64,000 bases of DNA from Streptomyces dangxiongensis (GCF_003675325.1 NZ_CP033073.1:2852001-2916000), one strand, 5' to 3'; shown: positions 36,488-44,406, counted from the stretch's first letter. Numbers and translations: made by a program. The notes: generated by a model not told the origin, from the letters alone.

Positions 36488-36907
36488 TCACCCGGGCACC
36501 GCCAGTTCGAACCAGACGGTCTTTCCGCCGGCGCCGGGCCTGGTGCCCCAGCGGCGTGAGGACCCGGCGACGAGCTGCAGGCCACGCCCGCTCTCGTCCT
36601 CGGGCCGGGCGACGCGCTCGCGCGGCGGGTCCGGGAGCGGGTCGGAGACCTCCACCCGCAGGGTGTCGCCGAGTGCGGCGGGACGGAGCAGCCGTACGCC
36701 GATGGGGCCGGTGGCGTGCCGCAGGGAGTTGGTGACCAGCTCGCTGACCAGGAGTGCGGCGAGGTCGGCCACGCAGTCGAGGTCCCAGCCGCGTAGCTGG
36801 CGCCGGACGGCCGCGCGGGCGTTGCGCACGGCGCCCGGTTCCGCGGGGAAGGACCACTCGGCGCGGTCACCATCGGTGTCGATCACGCCGATCACTTCCC
36901 CGGCCAA
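36488..36907 (-). CDS. RsbW-like anti-sigma regulatory HATPase
   Basis: Stand-alone histidine-kinase-like ATPase of up to 139 residues, the RsbW/SpoIIAB-like fold that binds sigma or anti-anti-sigma factors. The N-box is LLVSELVTNSLRHA, the G box is GRGLQLVAGSSRRWGTR, and it ends GGKTVWFELAVPG. The start is uncertain: TTG 36907, GTG 36895 and GTG 36886 are all possible and no ribosome site is decisive. Its sequence closely resembles the C-terminal domain of the SpoIIE-type protein encoded 268 nt downstream, so the two may act on the same partner. Confidence 0.85.
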   Translation of the reverse strand: MAGEVIGVIDTDGDRAEWSFPAEPGAVRNARAAVRRQLRGWDLDCVADLAALLVSELVTNSLRHATGPIGVRLLRPAALGDTLRVEVSDPLPDPPRERVARPEDESGRGLQLVAGSSRRWGTRPGAGGKTVWFELAVPG

Positions 36908-37280
36908 CAGAGCCCGCCCATGTCCGTTTTCATGGGGTTAATGGGCACATACCCGATATCCGGCGGGCAGTACCGCGCGCGAGGGCGCACTGTGGCACGA
37001 ACGGCGTATGCGGCGCTCCGTGGGACCGGCGCGAGCGCCGCGTGCGTCGAGGACGGCGACGGTTCGGCACCCCGCGCGGGTGCTCCGCCCCCTACGGCAC
37101 AGTCCTGACCCGACCTACGGCGCGGCGGGAGACGGCTCTCCCTCCGCGGACCTGCCCGGCGGGGAGGCGACCCGATCGGCGGGACCCCCGTGGAAGCGGT
37201 CGGCTGGGGGTTGTTGTTCCGACCGTGGACCTGTTCGGCCCGGAGGCTCATCCGTGGACCCGGCCGGTGGGAAGGCCGCC
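36908..37280. other. Gap without a supportable gene
   Basis: About 370 bp between the RsbW-like gene and the Nudix gene, both on the minus strand. Open frames here run through GC-biased sequence without ribosome sites or recognisable products. The AT-rich pocket around 36915-36955 is the best candidate for the RsbW-like promoter. Confidence 0.5.
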
Positions 37281-37835
37281 TCAAGGCCGGGTGATATCCG
37301 TCGGCCGGGAGTCGGCCCCGCCGGCGGACTCCGCCGACCCGAGGGTGGCCGCGTCGGTGGGCTCGGCCGGCCGGGAGGTGGACCCGTCGGTGGGCTCCGT
37401 CGGCCGGGAGGTGGGCTCCGGGGGACGGAGCCTTCCGGCCTCCCGGACCGCCGGGACGTCCTGGTCCAGCCACGGGACGTCCCAGAGCCGCGCCGGGGTC
37501 AGCCAGCGCAGTTCGTCGTGGTCCTGGAGGGGCCTCGGCCCGGGCGAGCCGGGACGCAGCCGGGCGGTCCAGACCCACAGGACGTACGGCGCTCGCAGCG
37601 GCCACTCCCCCGGCACCCGCCGGACGACCTCGGCGTCGACGCCCAGTTCCTCGCGCAGTTCACGCACCAGGGCGTCCTCGGGCCGCTCACCCGGCTCCAC
37701 CTTGCCGCCGGGCAGCTCCCAGCGCCCGGCCAGGTCGGCGGGCGCGCTGCGGCGCGCGGCGAGCAGCCGATCACCGTCGAACAGGGCGGCTCCCACCACG
37801 ACGATCGGTTCCGTGCCGGACGGCGTGCGCGTCAT
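37281..37835 (-). CDS. Nudix hydrolase (MutT-like) with repetitive C-terminal tail
   Basis: Nudix pyrophosphatase of 184 residues; ATG 37835. The Nudix box is complete: GGKVEPGERPEDALVRELRE followed by ELG, fitting G-x5-E-x7-REUxEExGU. The fold resembles MutT-type 8-oxo-dGTP hydrolases (WELPGGKVE, LRWLTPARLWDVPWL). The last 50 residues are a Pro/Thr/Ser/Glu tail with degenerate repeats (SRPTEPTDGSTSRPAEPTD), encoded by tandem GC-rich DNA. That tail is unlike normal MutT ends and may be a readthrough or repeat expansion. Confidence 0.9.
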   Translation of the reverse strand: MTRTPSGTEPIVVVGAALFDGDRLLAARRSAPADLAGRWELPGGKVEPGERPEDALVRELREELGVDAEVVRRVPGEWPLRAPYVLWVWTARLRPGSPGPRPLQDHDELRWLTPARLWDVPWLDQDVPAVREAGRLRPPEPTSRPTEPTDGSTSRPAEPTDAATLGSAESAGGADSRPTDITRP

Positions 37836-37865
37836 GGACGGGAGCCTACGTCAGCGCGCAGCCGG

Positions 37866-38057
37866 TCAGTTGCGCGCGCCGTCCCCGTTCTGGCCGATGC
37901 GCTCGACCCAGTACATCTGCTTGTGCCCCCGGTCGTCGAAGCTGTCGGCGATCTTCTGCGCCTCCGCGCGGGTCGCATACCGGCCGACGCGGTAGCGGTT
38001 GCCGTTGTCGTCCTGCCGTATCACGATCCAGGGCAGTGAGACCGTGCCCTCACTCAT
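37866..38057 (-). CDS. Small SPOR-like domain protein
   Basis: A 63-residue protein starting MSEGTVSLPWIVIRQDDNGN at ATG 38057. The pattern YRVGRYATRAEAQKIADSF resembles the core of a SPOR domain (peptide-glycan binding), here with no signal peptide. It is a widely conserved small Streptomyces protein by my recollection. The in-frame extension upstream is not needed. Function unknown. Confidence 0.8.
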   Translation of the reverse strand: MSEGTVSLPWIVIRQDDNGNRYRVGRYATRAEAQKIADSFDDRGHKQMYWVERIGQNGDGARN

Positions 38058-38510
38058 GGCCCCCACCGCCCGCGTTCCTTCCCGCACCGCACCGCCCTCC
38101 CCCACACTCGGCTGCGCTCTCGGGCCCCCGTCGCGCACCGCCTAAGGAAACCGCAATCCGCATATGCCCGAGCGTACGCCCAACCTTCACGCTGCGCATA
38201 CGACTTTTCACAAAGAGGTACGCAACCAGCCAGACCGCCGGGGGCGCACGGGACCGAACACGCCGTCGTGAACACCGCCGCCCCGGATCGGGCGCGCGCC
38301 GGGCCGACCCGGGCCATCTGCGAGAACGGCCGGATCGCTGCGGCTCCCGGAGGTCGGCGGCGGCCAGGGAGGGCGCGGTATCCGCCCGCCCGGTGCGCCG
38401 GAGTGTGCGCTACCTCACGCGGAGGCGCACGCGCCGTACGCCCGGAGGCCCGTCACCACAGCGACCCGGCGCCGCAGCGACCCGGCGCCGGAACGGCCGT
38501 ACCACGGCGG
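38058..38510. other. Gap between the SPOR-like and GntR genes
   Basis: About 450 bp. It holds one AT-rich pocket (about 38150-38225), which probably carries the SPOR-gene promoter. A 16-bp tandem pair, AGCGACCCGGCGCCG twice, occurs at 38460-38490. I see no gene with a ribosome site. Confidence 0.5.
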
Positions 38511-39263
38511 TCACTTCACGGGCAGGTGGTACGCGACCCGGTAGCGGTCGGCCGGGATCACCACGTCGGCCGTCTCGACCGGCCGGCCCGAGGCGTAGTA
38601 GGTGCGCTGGACGACCAGGACCACATGGCCGGGGACACCGCCGAGCAGGTGCAGCTCCTCGGCGAGGCCGGGGCGGGCGCCGACCTCCTCGGTGACGTTG
38701 TCCACGATGACGTCGATGGCCCGCATGCGCTCGACCACGCCCATCCCGCCCAGCGGCCCTTCCTCGGGCAGCATCACCGGAGTGCGGCCGGTGACGGCGA
38801 GGGGCTCCCAGGAGGTGGAGAGCATCATCGGCTCACCGGCCTGCCGGAAGAGGTACTTGGTGCGCATGACCCGGTCGCCGGGGTGGATCGCGAGCCGCTC
38901 GGCGAGCGCCGCGCCGGCCTCGGCCTGTTCGCTCCTGGATTCCCAGGTGCCGCGCACGGCGGCGTCGGCCTGCTCCTGCCGAAACGGCGTGGCCCCGCCG
39001 GCCGGACGGAACCCGGAGCGGGCCACCTGCCGGGGCACGGGCCGCTCGCGCACGTACGTCCCCGAGCCGGAACGGCCCTCGACCAGTCCCTCGGCCATCA
39101 GCACCTTGCGGGCCTCCAGCGCGACCGTGTCCGAGACGCCGTACTCCTCGCGGATGCGGGCCTGGGAGGGGAGCCGGGTGTGGGGCGGGAGTGAACCGTC
39201 GACGATCTTCTTGCGGAGATCACCCGCGACACGCAGGTACGCCGGCTGCTCACCGAAAGTCAC
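38511..39263 (-). CDS. GntR-family transcriptional regulator with UTRA domain
   Basis: DNA-binding regulator of 250 residues. GTG 39263 follows GGGAG. The winged helix lies at about 8-75 (LRKKIVDGSLPPHTRLPSQARIREEYGVSDTVALEARKVL, seen here in segments), with SGTYVRERP as the wing end. The C-terminal UTRA-type sensor domain (about 95-245) contains MLPEEGPLGGMGVVERM and GVPGHVVLVVQRTYYA. It binds an unknown small effector. It is typical of the HutC subfamily, and its target may be its own divergent or upstream region. Confidence 0.92.
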   Translation of the reverse strand: MTFGEQPAYLRVAGDLRKKIVDGSLPPHTRLPSQARIREEYGVSDTVALEARKVLMAEGLVEGRSGSGTYVRERPVPRQVARSGFRPAGGATPFRQEQADAAVRGTWESRSEQAEAGAALAERLAIHPGDRVMRTKYLFRQAGEPMMLSTSWEPLAVTGRTPVMLPEEGPLGGMGVVERMRAIDVIVDNVTEEVGARPGLAEELHLLGGVPGHVVLVVQRTYYASGRPVETADVVIPADRYRVAYHLPVK

Positions 39264-39702
39264 TGGCCGCTCCCATCAGGTTGTACAGACGGCAAGAGCC
39301 TGGCAACCCCGGGTTCCGCCGTGCAAGCAAAGGCCAGAGAATCACTCGATGTGATGACAGGCGTTGGGGAGCGCTTCACCCGGGCACTTCCTCCCCCGTA
39401 CAGAGGGACCCACACCCGGAGGCCGGGCCGCGCGGCGACCACCCGGGACGGACGGACGGGGCCGGAGCCGGTGACCCAGCGCCCGCATGTACACCTGATG
39501 GACAGTCATTTATCGTTTCTTGTGCGGTAGTTGATGGCCGACACGGGGACGTCCGGGTCCGCTCGTGCGGACGGCGTGGCCGGCGGGGGCCGGGAGGCGC
39601 GGGCAGGGACACCGGTACGGTGCTCCTGGGGCGGGGCGGCGACAGCGCGGGACCGGTGGCCGGCCGCACGGTGAGCAGGACACGAACGGGGGCGGGACGA
39701 GG
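39264..39702. promoter_or_regulatory. Divergent region between the GntR and serpin genes
   Basis: About 440 bp. An AT-rich patch at 39502-39535 (GACAGTCATTTATCGTTTCT and following) is the best promoter candidate for the serpin gene. The stretch nearest the GntR gene (39264-39360) probably carries its promoter. I could not identify operators. Confidence 0.45.
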
Positions 39703-40929
39703 GTGGAGACCAGGCCGGACAGCCGGGTGGGCGACGAGGTCGTCCGCGCGGTGAACGGGCTCACGGCCCGATGGGCGGCGACCGCGCACGACGGCACGGT
39801 CCTCTCCGCGACCGGGGTCTGGCCCCTGCTGGCCTTCCTCACCGACGGCGCGGCCGGCCCGGCGCGGGCGGAGCTGGCCGGGGCGCTGGGCGTCCCCGCG
39901 GGACAGGCCGCCGTCGCCGCGCGGGAACTGCTGGCCGGGCTCGCGTCGGTGTCCGGTCTGGAGGCGGCGCTCGGCCTGTGGACCCACCACGGCCTGGCCC
40001 TGCGCGAGGAGTGGCGGGCCGGCCTGCCCGCCGGAACCCACGGCGTCTTCGGGGACGACCTGGTCACCGCGCAGGAGCGGCTGGACGGCTGGGCGGCCGA
40101 GCGGACCGGCGGGCTGGTCGAGCGCATGCCGGTGACGCTGACCCGGGAGGCGCGGATGGTGCTGGCCGCCGCGCTCACGCTGCGCACGAACTGGCGCCAG
40201 CCGTTCACGGAGCTGCCGCTGCGGCCCGCCGCCGGGCCCTGGCAGGGCCGTACCCTGCGCGGACTGCACCGGCGCAGCGTCCGGCCGGACCGCGTCGGGG
40301 TGGCGGGCACCCCGGACGGCTTCGTCACCGCGCTGACGGTGCCCGGGGACCACGGCATCGACGTCCACCTGGTACTCGGCGAGGAACGGATGACGCCCGG
40401 TCAGGTGCTGGCGGCCGGCGTGGGCGTGGTGGAGCGCGGCCTGCCGCTCACCGGGGGCGGCGGGCTGCCGCACGGGCACGTTGGCCCCGGCCTGCACGTG
40501 GAGCAGCAGCCGGCCGCCGAGCCGGAACCGAGGACGCTGGACGTGACGACCGTGTCGTACGAGGTGCGGGCCGACCACGACCTGCTCGCCCGGCCCGCCC
40601 TGTTCGGCCTCACGACGGCGGCGGACACCCGGGCCGGCCACTTCCCCGGGGTGAGTCCCCACCCGCTGGCCGTCGGCGAGGCCCGCCAGTCGGCGGTGGC
40701 CCGGTTCGGCGCGCTCGGTTTCCGGGCGGCGGCGGTCACGGCGGTCATGCCCGCACCGGCCGGCGGGGTCCCGTCGTACCGCTACGAGACGACGGTCGTC
40801 CGCGCCGCCTTCGACCGCCCCTTCGGCTTCCTCGCCACCCACCGCGAGTCCCGCCTGGTGCTGATGGCGGGCTGGGTGACGGACCCGGCACCGTACCCGG
40901 CACCGGGCTTCGGACCGGCCGGACGGTGA
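39703..40929 (+). CDS. Serpin-family protein
   Basis: Protein of about 408 residues, the normal serpin length. GTG 39703 gives VETRPDSRVGDEVVRAVNGL with helix A features. Serpin landmarks include GVWPLLAFLTDGAAG, TNWRQPFTE, and the C-terminal FDRPFGFLATHRESRLVLMAGWV matching the shutter/strand s4B-s5B region. The reactive-centre region lies around residues 330-350 (AVTAVMPAPAGGVPSYRYET). No secretion signal is seen, so it is probably cytoplasmic, unlike classic protease-inhibitor serpins. The target protease is unknown and inhibition is not assured. Confidence 0.85.
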   Translation: METRPDSRVGDEVVRAVNGLTARWAATAHDGTVLSATGVWPLLAFLTDGAAGPARAELAGALGVPAGQAAVAARELLAGLASVSGLEAALGLWTHHGLALREEWRAGLPAGTHGVFGDDLVTAQERLDGWAAERTGGLVERMPVTLTREARMVLAAALTLRTNWRQPFTELPLRPAAGPWQGRTLRGLHRRSVRPDRVGVAGTPDGFVTALTVPGDHGIDVHLVLGEERMTPGQVLAAGVGVVERGLPLTGGGGLPHGHVGPGLHVEQQPAAEPEPRTLDVTTVSYEVRADHDLLARPALFGLTTAADTRAGHFPGVSPHPLAVGEARQSAVARFGALGFRAAAVTAVMPAPAGGVPSYRYETTVVRAAFDRPFGFLATHRESRLVLMAGWVTDPAPYPAPGFGPAGR

Positions 40930-41021
40930 CGCCGGGCCGGCCGGCCGCCGGCGTGCGCGTGGTGCCGCCCGCACCGCGGGCGTCTCACGGAGGCAGGGGG
41001 CATCCCCCACAGGGCGGGGTG

Positions 41022-42005
41022 CTACGCGTACCGGCTCAGGACGTGGAAGAAGCCGGGGACCGGTGTCGCCAGGCCGCGGCGGAGCGCTTCGCCGTAGACG
41101 TGTACGCCCACGGCGAGGTCCAGGACGCCCAGGCCGAACGGGGAGAAGACCAGGGGGCGGTCGGTGGGAAGCTCGGCCGTGCCGTCGAGGACGTCACTGA
41201 GCGTTCCGTTGATGAACGACCTGTTGCCCGTGGCCTGTTCGGCCAAGTGGGGTGAGGTGTTCGCCTTGAGGCTGTGCTCCACGTCGTCGACGACGTTGGT
41301 GGAGCCCAGGATGATCGCGGGAGAGAGGTCACGCAGGGAGATGTGGAGCACGGTCGGGTTGTGCGAGAACCAGTCCGGTTCATGGACGTGCGGCTCGCCG
41401 GCCGTGGTGGCGAAGACGATCAGGTCGGAGCCGCGGACGGCGGTCTCGGCGTCGTCGGAGACGGTCACCGTCCCTTCGTGACCCGTGCCGGAGACGTAGT
41501 CGGCGAATCCACGGGCGTACTCGGCGCTGTGGTCGTGGATGGTGACCGTGTCGAAGTCCCAGCCGGTGCCGGTGAGGTAGCGGTGCGTGGAGCAGGCGAT
41601 GAGGCCGGTGCCGAAGAACGTGATGCGGCGCGGGCGCGGCCGGCCGGCGTGCAGCCGGTCCGCGGCGAGTGCTGCGGAGGCCGCGGTGCGCGTGGCGCTG
41701 ATGATGGAGCTTTCCAGGCACGCGAAGGGATAGCCGGTCTCGTGGTCGTTGAGGATGAGGACGGCGGACGCCCGCGGCAGGCCCGAGGTGATGTTCGCGG
41801 GGAAGCTGGAGATCCACTTGATGCCGTCGACACCGAACTCCCCGCCCAGGGAGGCGGGCAGGGCGATGATCCGGGAGTCGGGGCGGTCCGGGAAGCGCAG
41901 GAAGTAGCTGGGCGGATTGACGGTCTGCTGCCGGCCGTGCGCGGTGTAGGCCCGGGCGACGAGATCGACGACCTCGTTCTCCCGGCCGTCGAGGACGTCA
42001 TGCAC
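41022..42005 (-). CDS. sbnB: SbnB-like 2,3-diaminopropionate biosynthesis enzyme (5' end altered)
   Basis: Ornithine-cyclodeaminase-fold enzyme of 327 residues closely resembling SbnB. SbnB oxidatively hydrolyses N-(1-amino-1-carboxyl-2-ethyl)-glutamate to 2,3-diaminopropionate, a building block of siderophores and peptide antibiotics. Landmarks are NPPSYFLRFPDRPDSRIIALP, KWISSFPANITSGLPRAS and the NAD fold FFGTGLIACSTHRYL. The normal N-terminal strand FSVISGATVH is present in frame upstream of GTG 42005, but its start codon has been lost where the gene is joined to an azlC fragment near 42034. GTG 42005 has GGAG upstream and may rescue translation. No sbnA partner is present. Confidence 0.85.
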   Translation of the reverse strand: MHDVLDGRENEVVDLVARAYTAHGRQQTVNPPSYFLRFPDRPDSRIIALPASLGGEFGVDGIKWISSFPANITSGLPRASAVLILNDHETGYPFACLESSIISATRTAASAALAADRLHAGRPRPRRITFFGTGLIACSTHRYLTGTGWDFDTVTIHDHSAEYARGFADYVSGTGHEGTVTVSDDAETAVRGSDLIVFATTAGEPHVHEPDWFSHNPTVLHISLRDLSPAIILGSTNVVDDVEHSLKANTSPHLAEQATGNRSFINGTLSDVLDGTAELPTDRPLVFSPFGLGVLDLAVGVHVYGEALRRGLATPVPGFFHVLSRYA

Positions 42006-42033
42006 GGTCGCTCCGCTGATGACCGAGAACTGC

Positions 42034-42196
42034 GGGGTGGCGTGTCGAACAGGCTGAGGTTCGCCTGCTGGGCGACCGCGCCGAACAGCAGCCCGAAGGG
42101 GAGGGCGCCGAGCGCGAGCGGCAGGACGTCGCGGAGACCGGTACGGACCTCCTGCCTGCGGCTCAGCGGTCGGGTGGGGGCAGCGGAAGCGCTCAT
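42034..42196 (-). pseudogene. azlC: 5' fragment of azlC (branched-chain amino acid exporter)
   Basis: From ATG 42196 the frame reads MSASAAPTRPLSRRQEVRTG and continues LRDVLPLALGALPFGLLFGA, which is the N-terminus of AzlC-type permeases. Similarity stops after about 48 residues (QQANLS), where the sequence joins the 5' end of sbnB. The remaining 180 or so residues of AzlC are deleted. The adjacent azlD is intact. Confidence 0.75.
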
Positions 42197-42209
42197 CGTG
42201 GACTCTCCG

Positions 42210-42527
42210 TCACAGCAGGAACTTGGCCAGGGCGAAGGCGACGACGGCGGACGCGAAGACGAGGAAGAAGTTGTCCTTCTTGACCGCGCCCACACCGAAC
42301 CCGACCCCGGCGCCCACCAGGTACGGAGAGAGCCAGCCCGGTCCGTCGCCCGGCGAGGGGGCCAGGATCACGGAGGGAACGATGATCGCCATCAGGACGG
42401 CGGGCATCACGTAGGGCAGTGCCTGCTCGACGCGGGCCGGCATCCGCTCCGCATTCAGCGGTCCGAAGAAGCAGAACCTCAGAGCGAAGGTCGCCGCGCC
42501 CATCAACACGATCGTCATCGTGGTCAA
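42210..42527 (-). CDS. azlD: AzlD-family branched-chain amino acid transport protein
   Basis: Membrane protein of 105 residues (or 102 from the internal ATG) with about three to four helices. It starts MTTMTIVLMGAATFALRFCF and contains LPYVMPAVLMAIIVPSVIL, typical of AzlD. AzlD works with AzlC to export branched-chain or related amino acids. The start is TTG 42527 or ATG 42518. The partner azlC just downstream is truncated, so the pair is probably non-functional. Confidence 0.85.
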   Translation of the reverse strand: MTTMTIVLMGAATFALRFCFFGPLNAERMPARVEQALPYVMPAVLMAIIVPSVILAPSPGDGPGWLSPYLVGAGVGFGVGAVKKDNFFLVFASAVVAFALAKFLL

Positions 42528-42530
42528 GGC

Positions 42531-42770
42531 TCACAGCCCCAGGTCCGCGCGGAGCACCGCGGCGATGCGCTCCGGGTGTGTGGCGTTGAGGTAGTGGCCG
42601 CCGTCGTCGCTCATCTCGAAACGGACGGTGTCGCTGAACAGCTTCCAGTTGCGTGCCGTTTCCTCGTGGCCCCGTGCCAGCGGGTCGTCCGGTGCGAACA
42701 GGGCCGTGAGCGGGCAGTCGAGCCGGCCCTCGGGCAGCGCGGTCAGGGCGCACGGTGGAAGGCCCGTGTC
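42531..42770 (-). pseudogene. C-terminal fragment of a type II thioesterase
   Basis: About 75 codons ending at 42531 resemble the C-terminus of NRPS/PKS-associated thioesterases (TE II). They contain LDCPLTALFAPDDPLARG, then a segment ending DGGHYLNATHPERIAAVL with the catalytic-type His. The N-terminal two thirds, including the active-site Ser, are missing. The fragment breaks off around 42770 into unrelated sequence. It abuts azlD, suggesting these genes once belonged to one biosynthetic cluster. Confidence 0.65.
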
Positions 42771-42903
42771 GCCTCCACGGTGTCGTACGGCCGTGGCCGG
42801 ACCTGTTCCTGGGCTGGGGGGCGGTGTTCTCCCAACCGCCGACGGAGTCCTGGAGCCGCACACCGCGACAGGGGAGCCCTTCCCCGTCTCGAAAGAGTCG
42901 TCG

Positions 42904-42937
42904 GAAGGGGCCTGACCTCGAAAGATCGGGCCCCTTC
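42904..42937. terminator. Terminator-like inverted repeat at the left edge of the accessory block
   Basis: GAAGGGGCC (42904-42912) and GGCCCCTTC (42929-42937) form a 9-bp stem with a 16-nt loop. It stands in the same relative position to the left att-like sequence as the ychF terminator does to the right one, suggesting it is a displaced copy of that terminator. Confidence 0.65.
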
Positions 42938-42989
42938 TGACCAGCACATTTGCCAGATCATCGATGTGATCGTGCCATCCGCTACACGT
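42931..42989. other. Putative left attachment site (ychF 3'-end-like direct repeat)
   Basis: This stretch aligns in direct orientation with 54504-54564, the end of ychF plus its downstream sequence, at roughly 80 percent over the first 38 bp. It ends with the same CTACACGT that forms the last ychF codons. The core TCTGAC...GCCAGA (42936-42957) is an imperfect inverted repeat around 10 bp, like a tyrosine-recombinase core site. No integrase gene lies nearby. Confidence 0.6.
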
Positions 42990-42993
42990 GGCC

Positions 42994-43042
42994 ATCCAGC
43001 ACCCATCCAGCACCGTGGGAAGTCATCCAGCACATCCAGCAC
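42994..43042. repeat. Left cluster of four ATCCAGCAC repeats
   Basis: ATCCAGCAC occurs at 42994, 43005, 43025 and 43034, all in the same orientation, spaced 11, 20 and 9 bp. An equal set of four lies at the other end of the accessory block (54383-54467). The helical-turn spacing suggests protein binding, such as recombinase arm sites. Confidence 0.85.
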
Positions 43043-43103
43043 GACACAACCCGCTCCACCCCGAGGGCGGTGTACACATGGCACACTCGGTACACTTGAG
43101 CGC
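43043..43103 (+). promoter_or_regulatory. Promoter/operator of the YefM-RelE pair
   Basis: The palindrome GTGTACAC (43070-43077) and a related GGTACAC (43089-43095) flank a CACAC just before the antitoxin start. TA antitoxins of the Phd/YefM family usually autorepress at short palindromes of this kind (the TGTACA core is characteristic of YefM). This therefore looks like the autoregulatory operator. Confidence 0.65.
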
Positions 43104-43373
43104 ATGACGCAGCCCCTACCCATAGAGTCCATCCGCGACGTACGCGCGCACCTAGCCGAGGTCGTGGAGCGCGCCGATCGAGACGACGTGCCCACCGTGA
43201 TCACCCGACGGGGCAAGCAGGTCGCCGCCGTCGTCTCCATCGAGGTGCTGCGCAAGTACCAGGAGTGGGAAGAGCGCGAGATCAACCGGATCATCGACGA
43301 GCGCATGGCCAACCCTGTACCCGGCATCCCGATCGAGGACATCATGAGGGAGACGCTGGCGCGCGGTGAGTGA
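43104..43373 (+). CDS. Phd/YefM-family antitoxin
   Basis: Antitoxin of 89 residues. It starts MTQPLPIESIRDVRAHLAEV, the Phd/YefM DNA-binding fold, followed by DDVPTVITRRGKQVAAVVSI, the family's most conserved strand. The C-terminal helix (INRIIDERMANPVPGIPIED) should wrap the toxin. ATG 43104 is chosen. It overlaps the toxin start by 8 nt, the usual translational coupling. It probably represses its own promoter through the upstream palindromes. Confidence 0.92.
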   Translation: MTQPLPIESIRDVRAHLAEVVERADRDDVPTVITRRGKQVAAVVSIEVLRKYQEWEEREINRIIDERMANPVPGIPIEDIMRETLARGE

Positions 43374-43635
43374 GTACCGAACCGTCTTCCGACCGGAGGC
43401 GCAGGCCGAGCTCCGGAAGATCCGTCGCGACATGGCCTTGCGCATCCTGGCCAAACTGACCGAGCTGGAGAGCGACCCCCTCGGCTTCAACACCACCGCG
43501 CTCGTGTCACAGCCAGAACGCCGTCGACTGCGGGGCGGCGACTACCGGGTCGTCTACACGATCGACAACGGAGAGCTCGTGGTGTGGGTCGTCCACGTCA
43601 GCACGGGATTCTCGGCAAAGTACAAGAAGATCTAG
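43366..43635 (+). CDS. RelE/ParE-family toxin
   Basis: Toxin of 89 residues with the RelE fold. It starts MSEYRTVFRPEAQAELRKI with GTG 43366, contains RRLRGGDYRVVYTIDNGELV, and ends WVVHVSTGFSAKYKKI. RelE-type proteins cut mRNA on the ribosome. Basic residues expected for catalysis (Lys/Arg in the strands, the C-terminal KYKKI) are present. It is directly coupled to the YefM-type antitoxin. Confidence 0.92.
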   Translation: MSEYRTVFRPEAQAELRKIRRDMALRILAKLTELESDPLGFNTTALVSQPERRRLRGGDYRVVYTIDNGELVVWVVHVSTGFSAKYKKI

Positions 43636-43713
43636 AACGCCAAGACTATGCGCCAGGGATGCAGCCGTACAGAACCTCGGTGCTGTAATAGTTTCTGTAC
43701 TAGACTTGCGGCC

Positions 43714-43989
43714 ATGAAGTCACCTCGCCCCGGCGGCACGGAGAACATCTCCGTCTCGATGCCCTCGGAACTCCTCGGTGCTCTGCGCACCCGTACCGGT
43801 AAGCGCGGCGTGTCCGCGTACGTGACAGCGGCGGTCCGGCATCAGCTCGCCATGGACGGCCTCGCCGAGATCGTGGCCGCCTACGAAGCCGAGCACGAGC
43901 CGCTGAGCGAGGCCGAGGTCCAGGCCGCGCAGAGCGAACTGTTTGGTGACGCACCGGCGCCCTACGCATCGAACGACAGCGCCGCATGA
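43714..43989 (+). CDS. VapB-like antitoxin
   Basis: Antitoxin of 91 residues. The N-terminal segment ENISVSMPSELLGALRTRTG, followed by GVSAYVTAAVRHQL, fits a ribbon-helix-helix DNA-binding domain. The C-terminal acidic part (about 50-91) should bind the PIN toxin. ATG 43714 is preceded by TGTACTAGACT, a -10-like element within a short dyad (AGTTTCTGTACTAGACT). The stop overlaps the toxin start (ATGA). Confidence 0.85.
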   Translation: MKSPRPGGTENISVSMPSELLGALRTRTGKRGVSAYVTAAVRHQLAMDGLAEIVAAYEAEHEPLSEAEVQAAQSELFGDAPAPYASNDSAA

Positions 43990-44393
43990 AGGAGCCTGCG
44001 GCCAGGTCCCTGGTGCTCGACTCCCAGGCACTGTCACTACTGCTGCGCAACGACCGCCAGATGATCACCCGGATCGAGGCCGCCCGGCGCGTAGGTGTGC
44101 CCGTCCTCGTGTCGGCCCTGACGGTGGTGGAGGCCGTCTACGGGAAGACGGATACCGCCCGGCTGCGCTGGCTTCTCTCCCGCCTTCAGGTCCAAGACGT
44201 CACCCAGGCGGACAGTCTCACCGCGGTGCAGCTGCTGAGCGACGCAGGCGGCCTACACGGGCACAAGTACGCCATCGACGCCCTCGTCGCCGCGATGGCG
44301 CTTCGCTCCCCGGCACCCGTCCTCGTACTGACCTCGGATCGCGACGACTGGTCGAAACTGTGCGGCGACCAAGTGCAGATCAAGGACGTCTGA
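43986..44393 (+). CDS. VapC-type PIN-domain toxin ribonuclease
   Basis: PIN-domain RNase of 135 residues. The four acidic metal ligands are all visible: Asp12 (LVLDSQAL), Glu49 (SALTVVEAVYG), Asp98 (YAIDALVAAM) and Asp118 (LTSDRDDW). VapC toxins cleave tRNA or rRNA in the absence of antitoxin. It is coupled to the antitoxin by ATGA overlap and is probably functional. It ends close to the convergent restriction-gene relic. Confidence 0.92.
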   Translation: MKEPAARSLVLDSQALSLLLRNDRQMITRIEAARRVGVPVLVSALTVVEAVYGKTDTARLRWLLSRLQVQDVTQADSLTAVQLLSDAGGLHGHKYAIDALVAAMALRSPAPVLVLTSDRDDWSKLCGDQVQIKDV

Positions 44394-44406
44394 CCTCGGC
44401 GTTTAC

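Noticed and set aside
36892-37605. A 237-codon minus-strand frame overlapping the Nudix gene and the gap beside it
   Set aside because: The Nudix frame has a complete catalytic box; the overlapping frame is low-complexity without a start signal.
42931-42989. tRNA-derived attachment site
   Set aside because: No cloverleaf can be drawn and the homology is to the end of ychF and its downstream DNA.
42994-43042. CRISPR array
   Set aside because: The repeat is only 9 bp, spacers are 0-11 bp and there are no cas genes.
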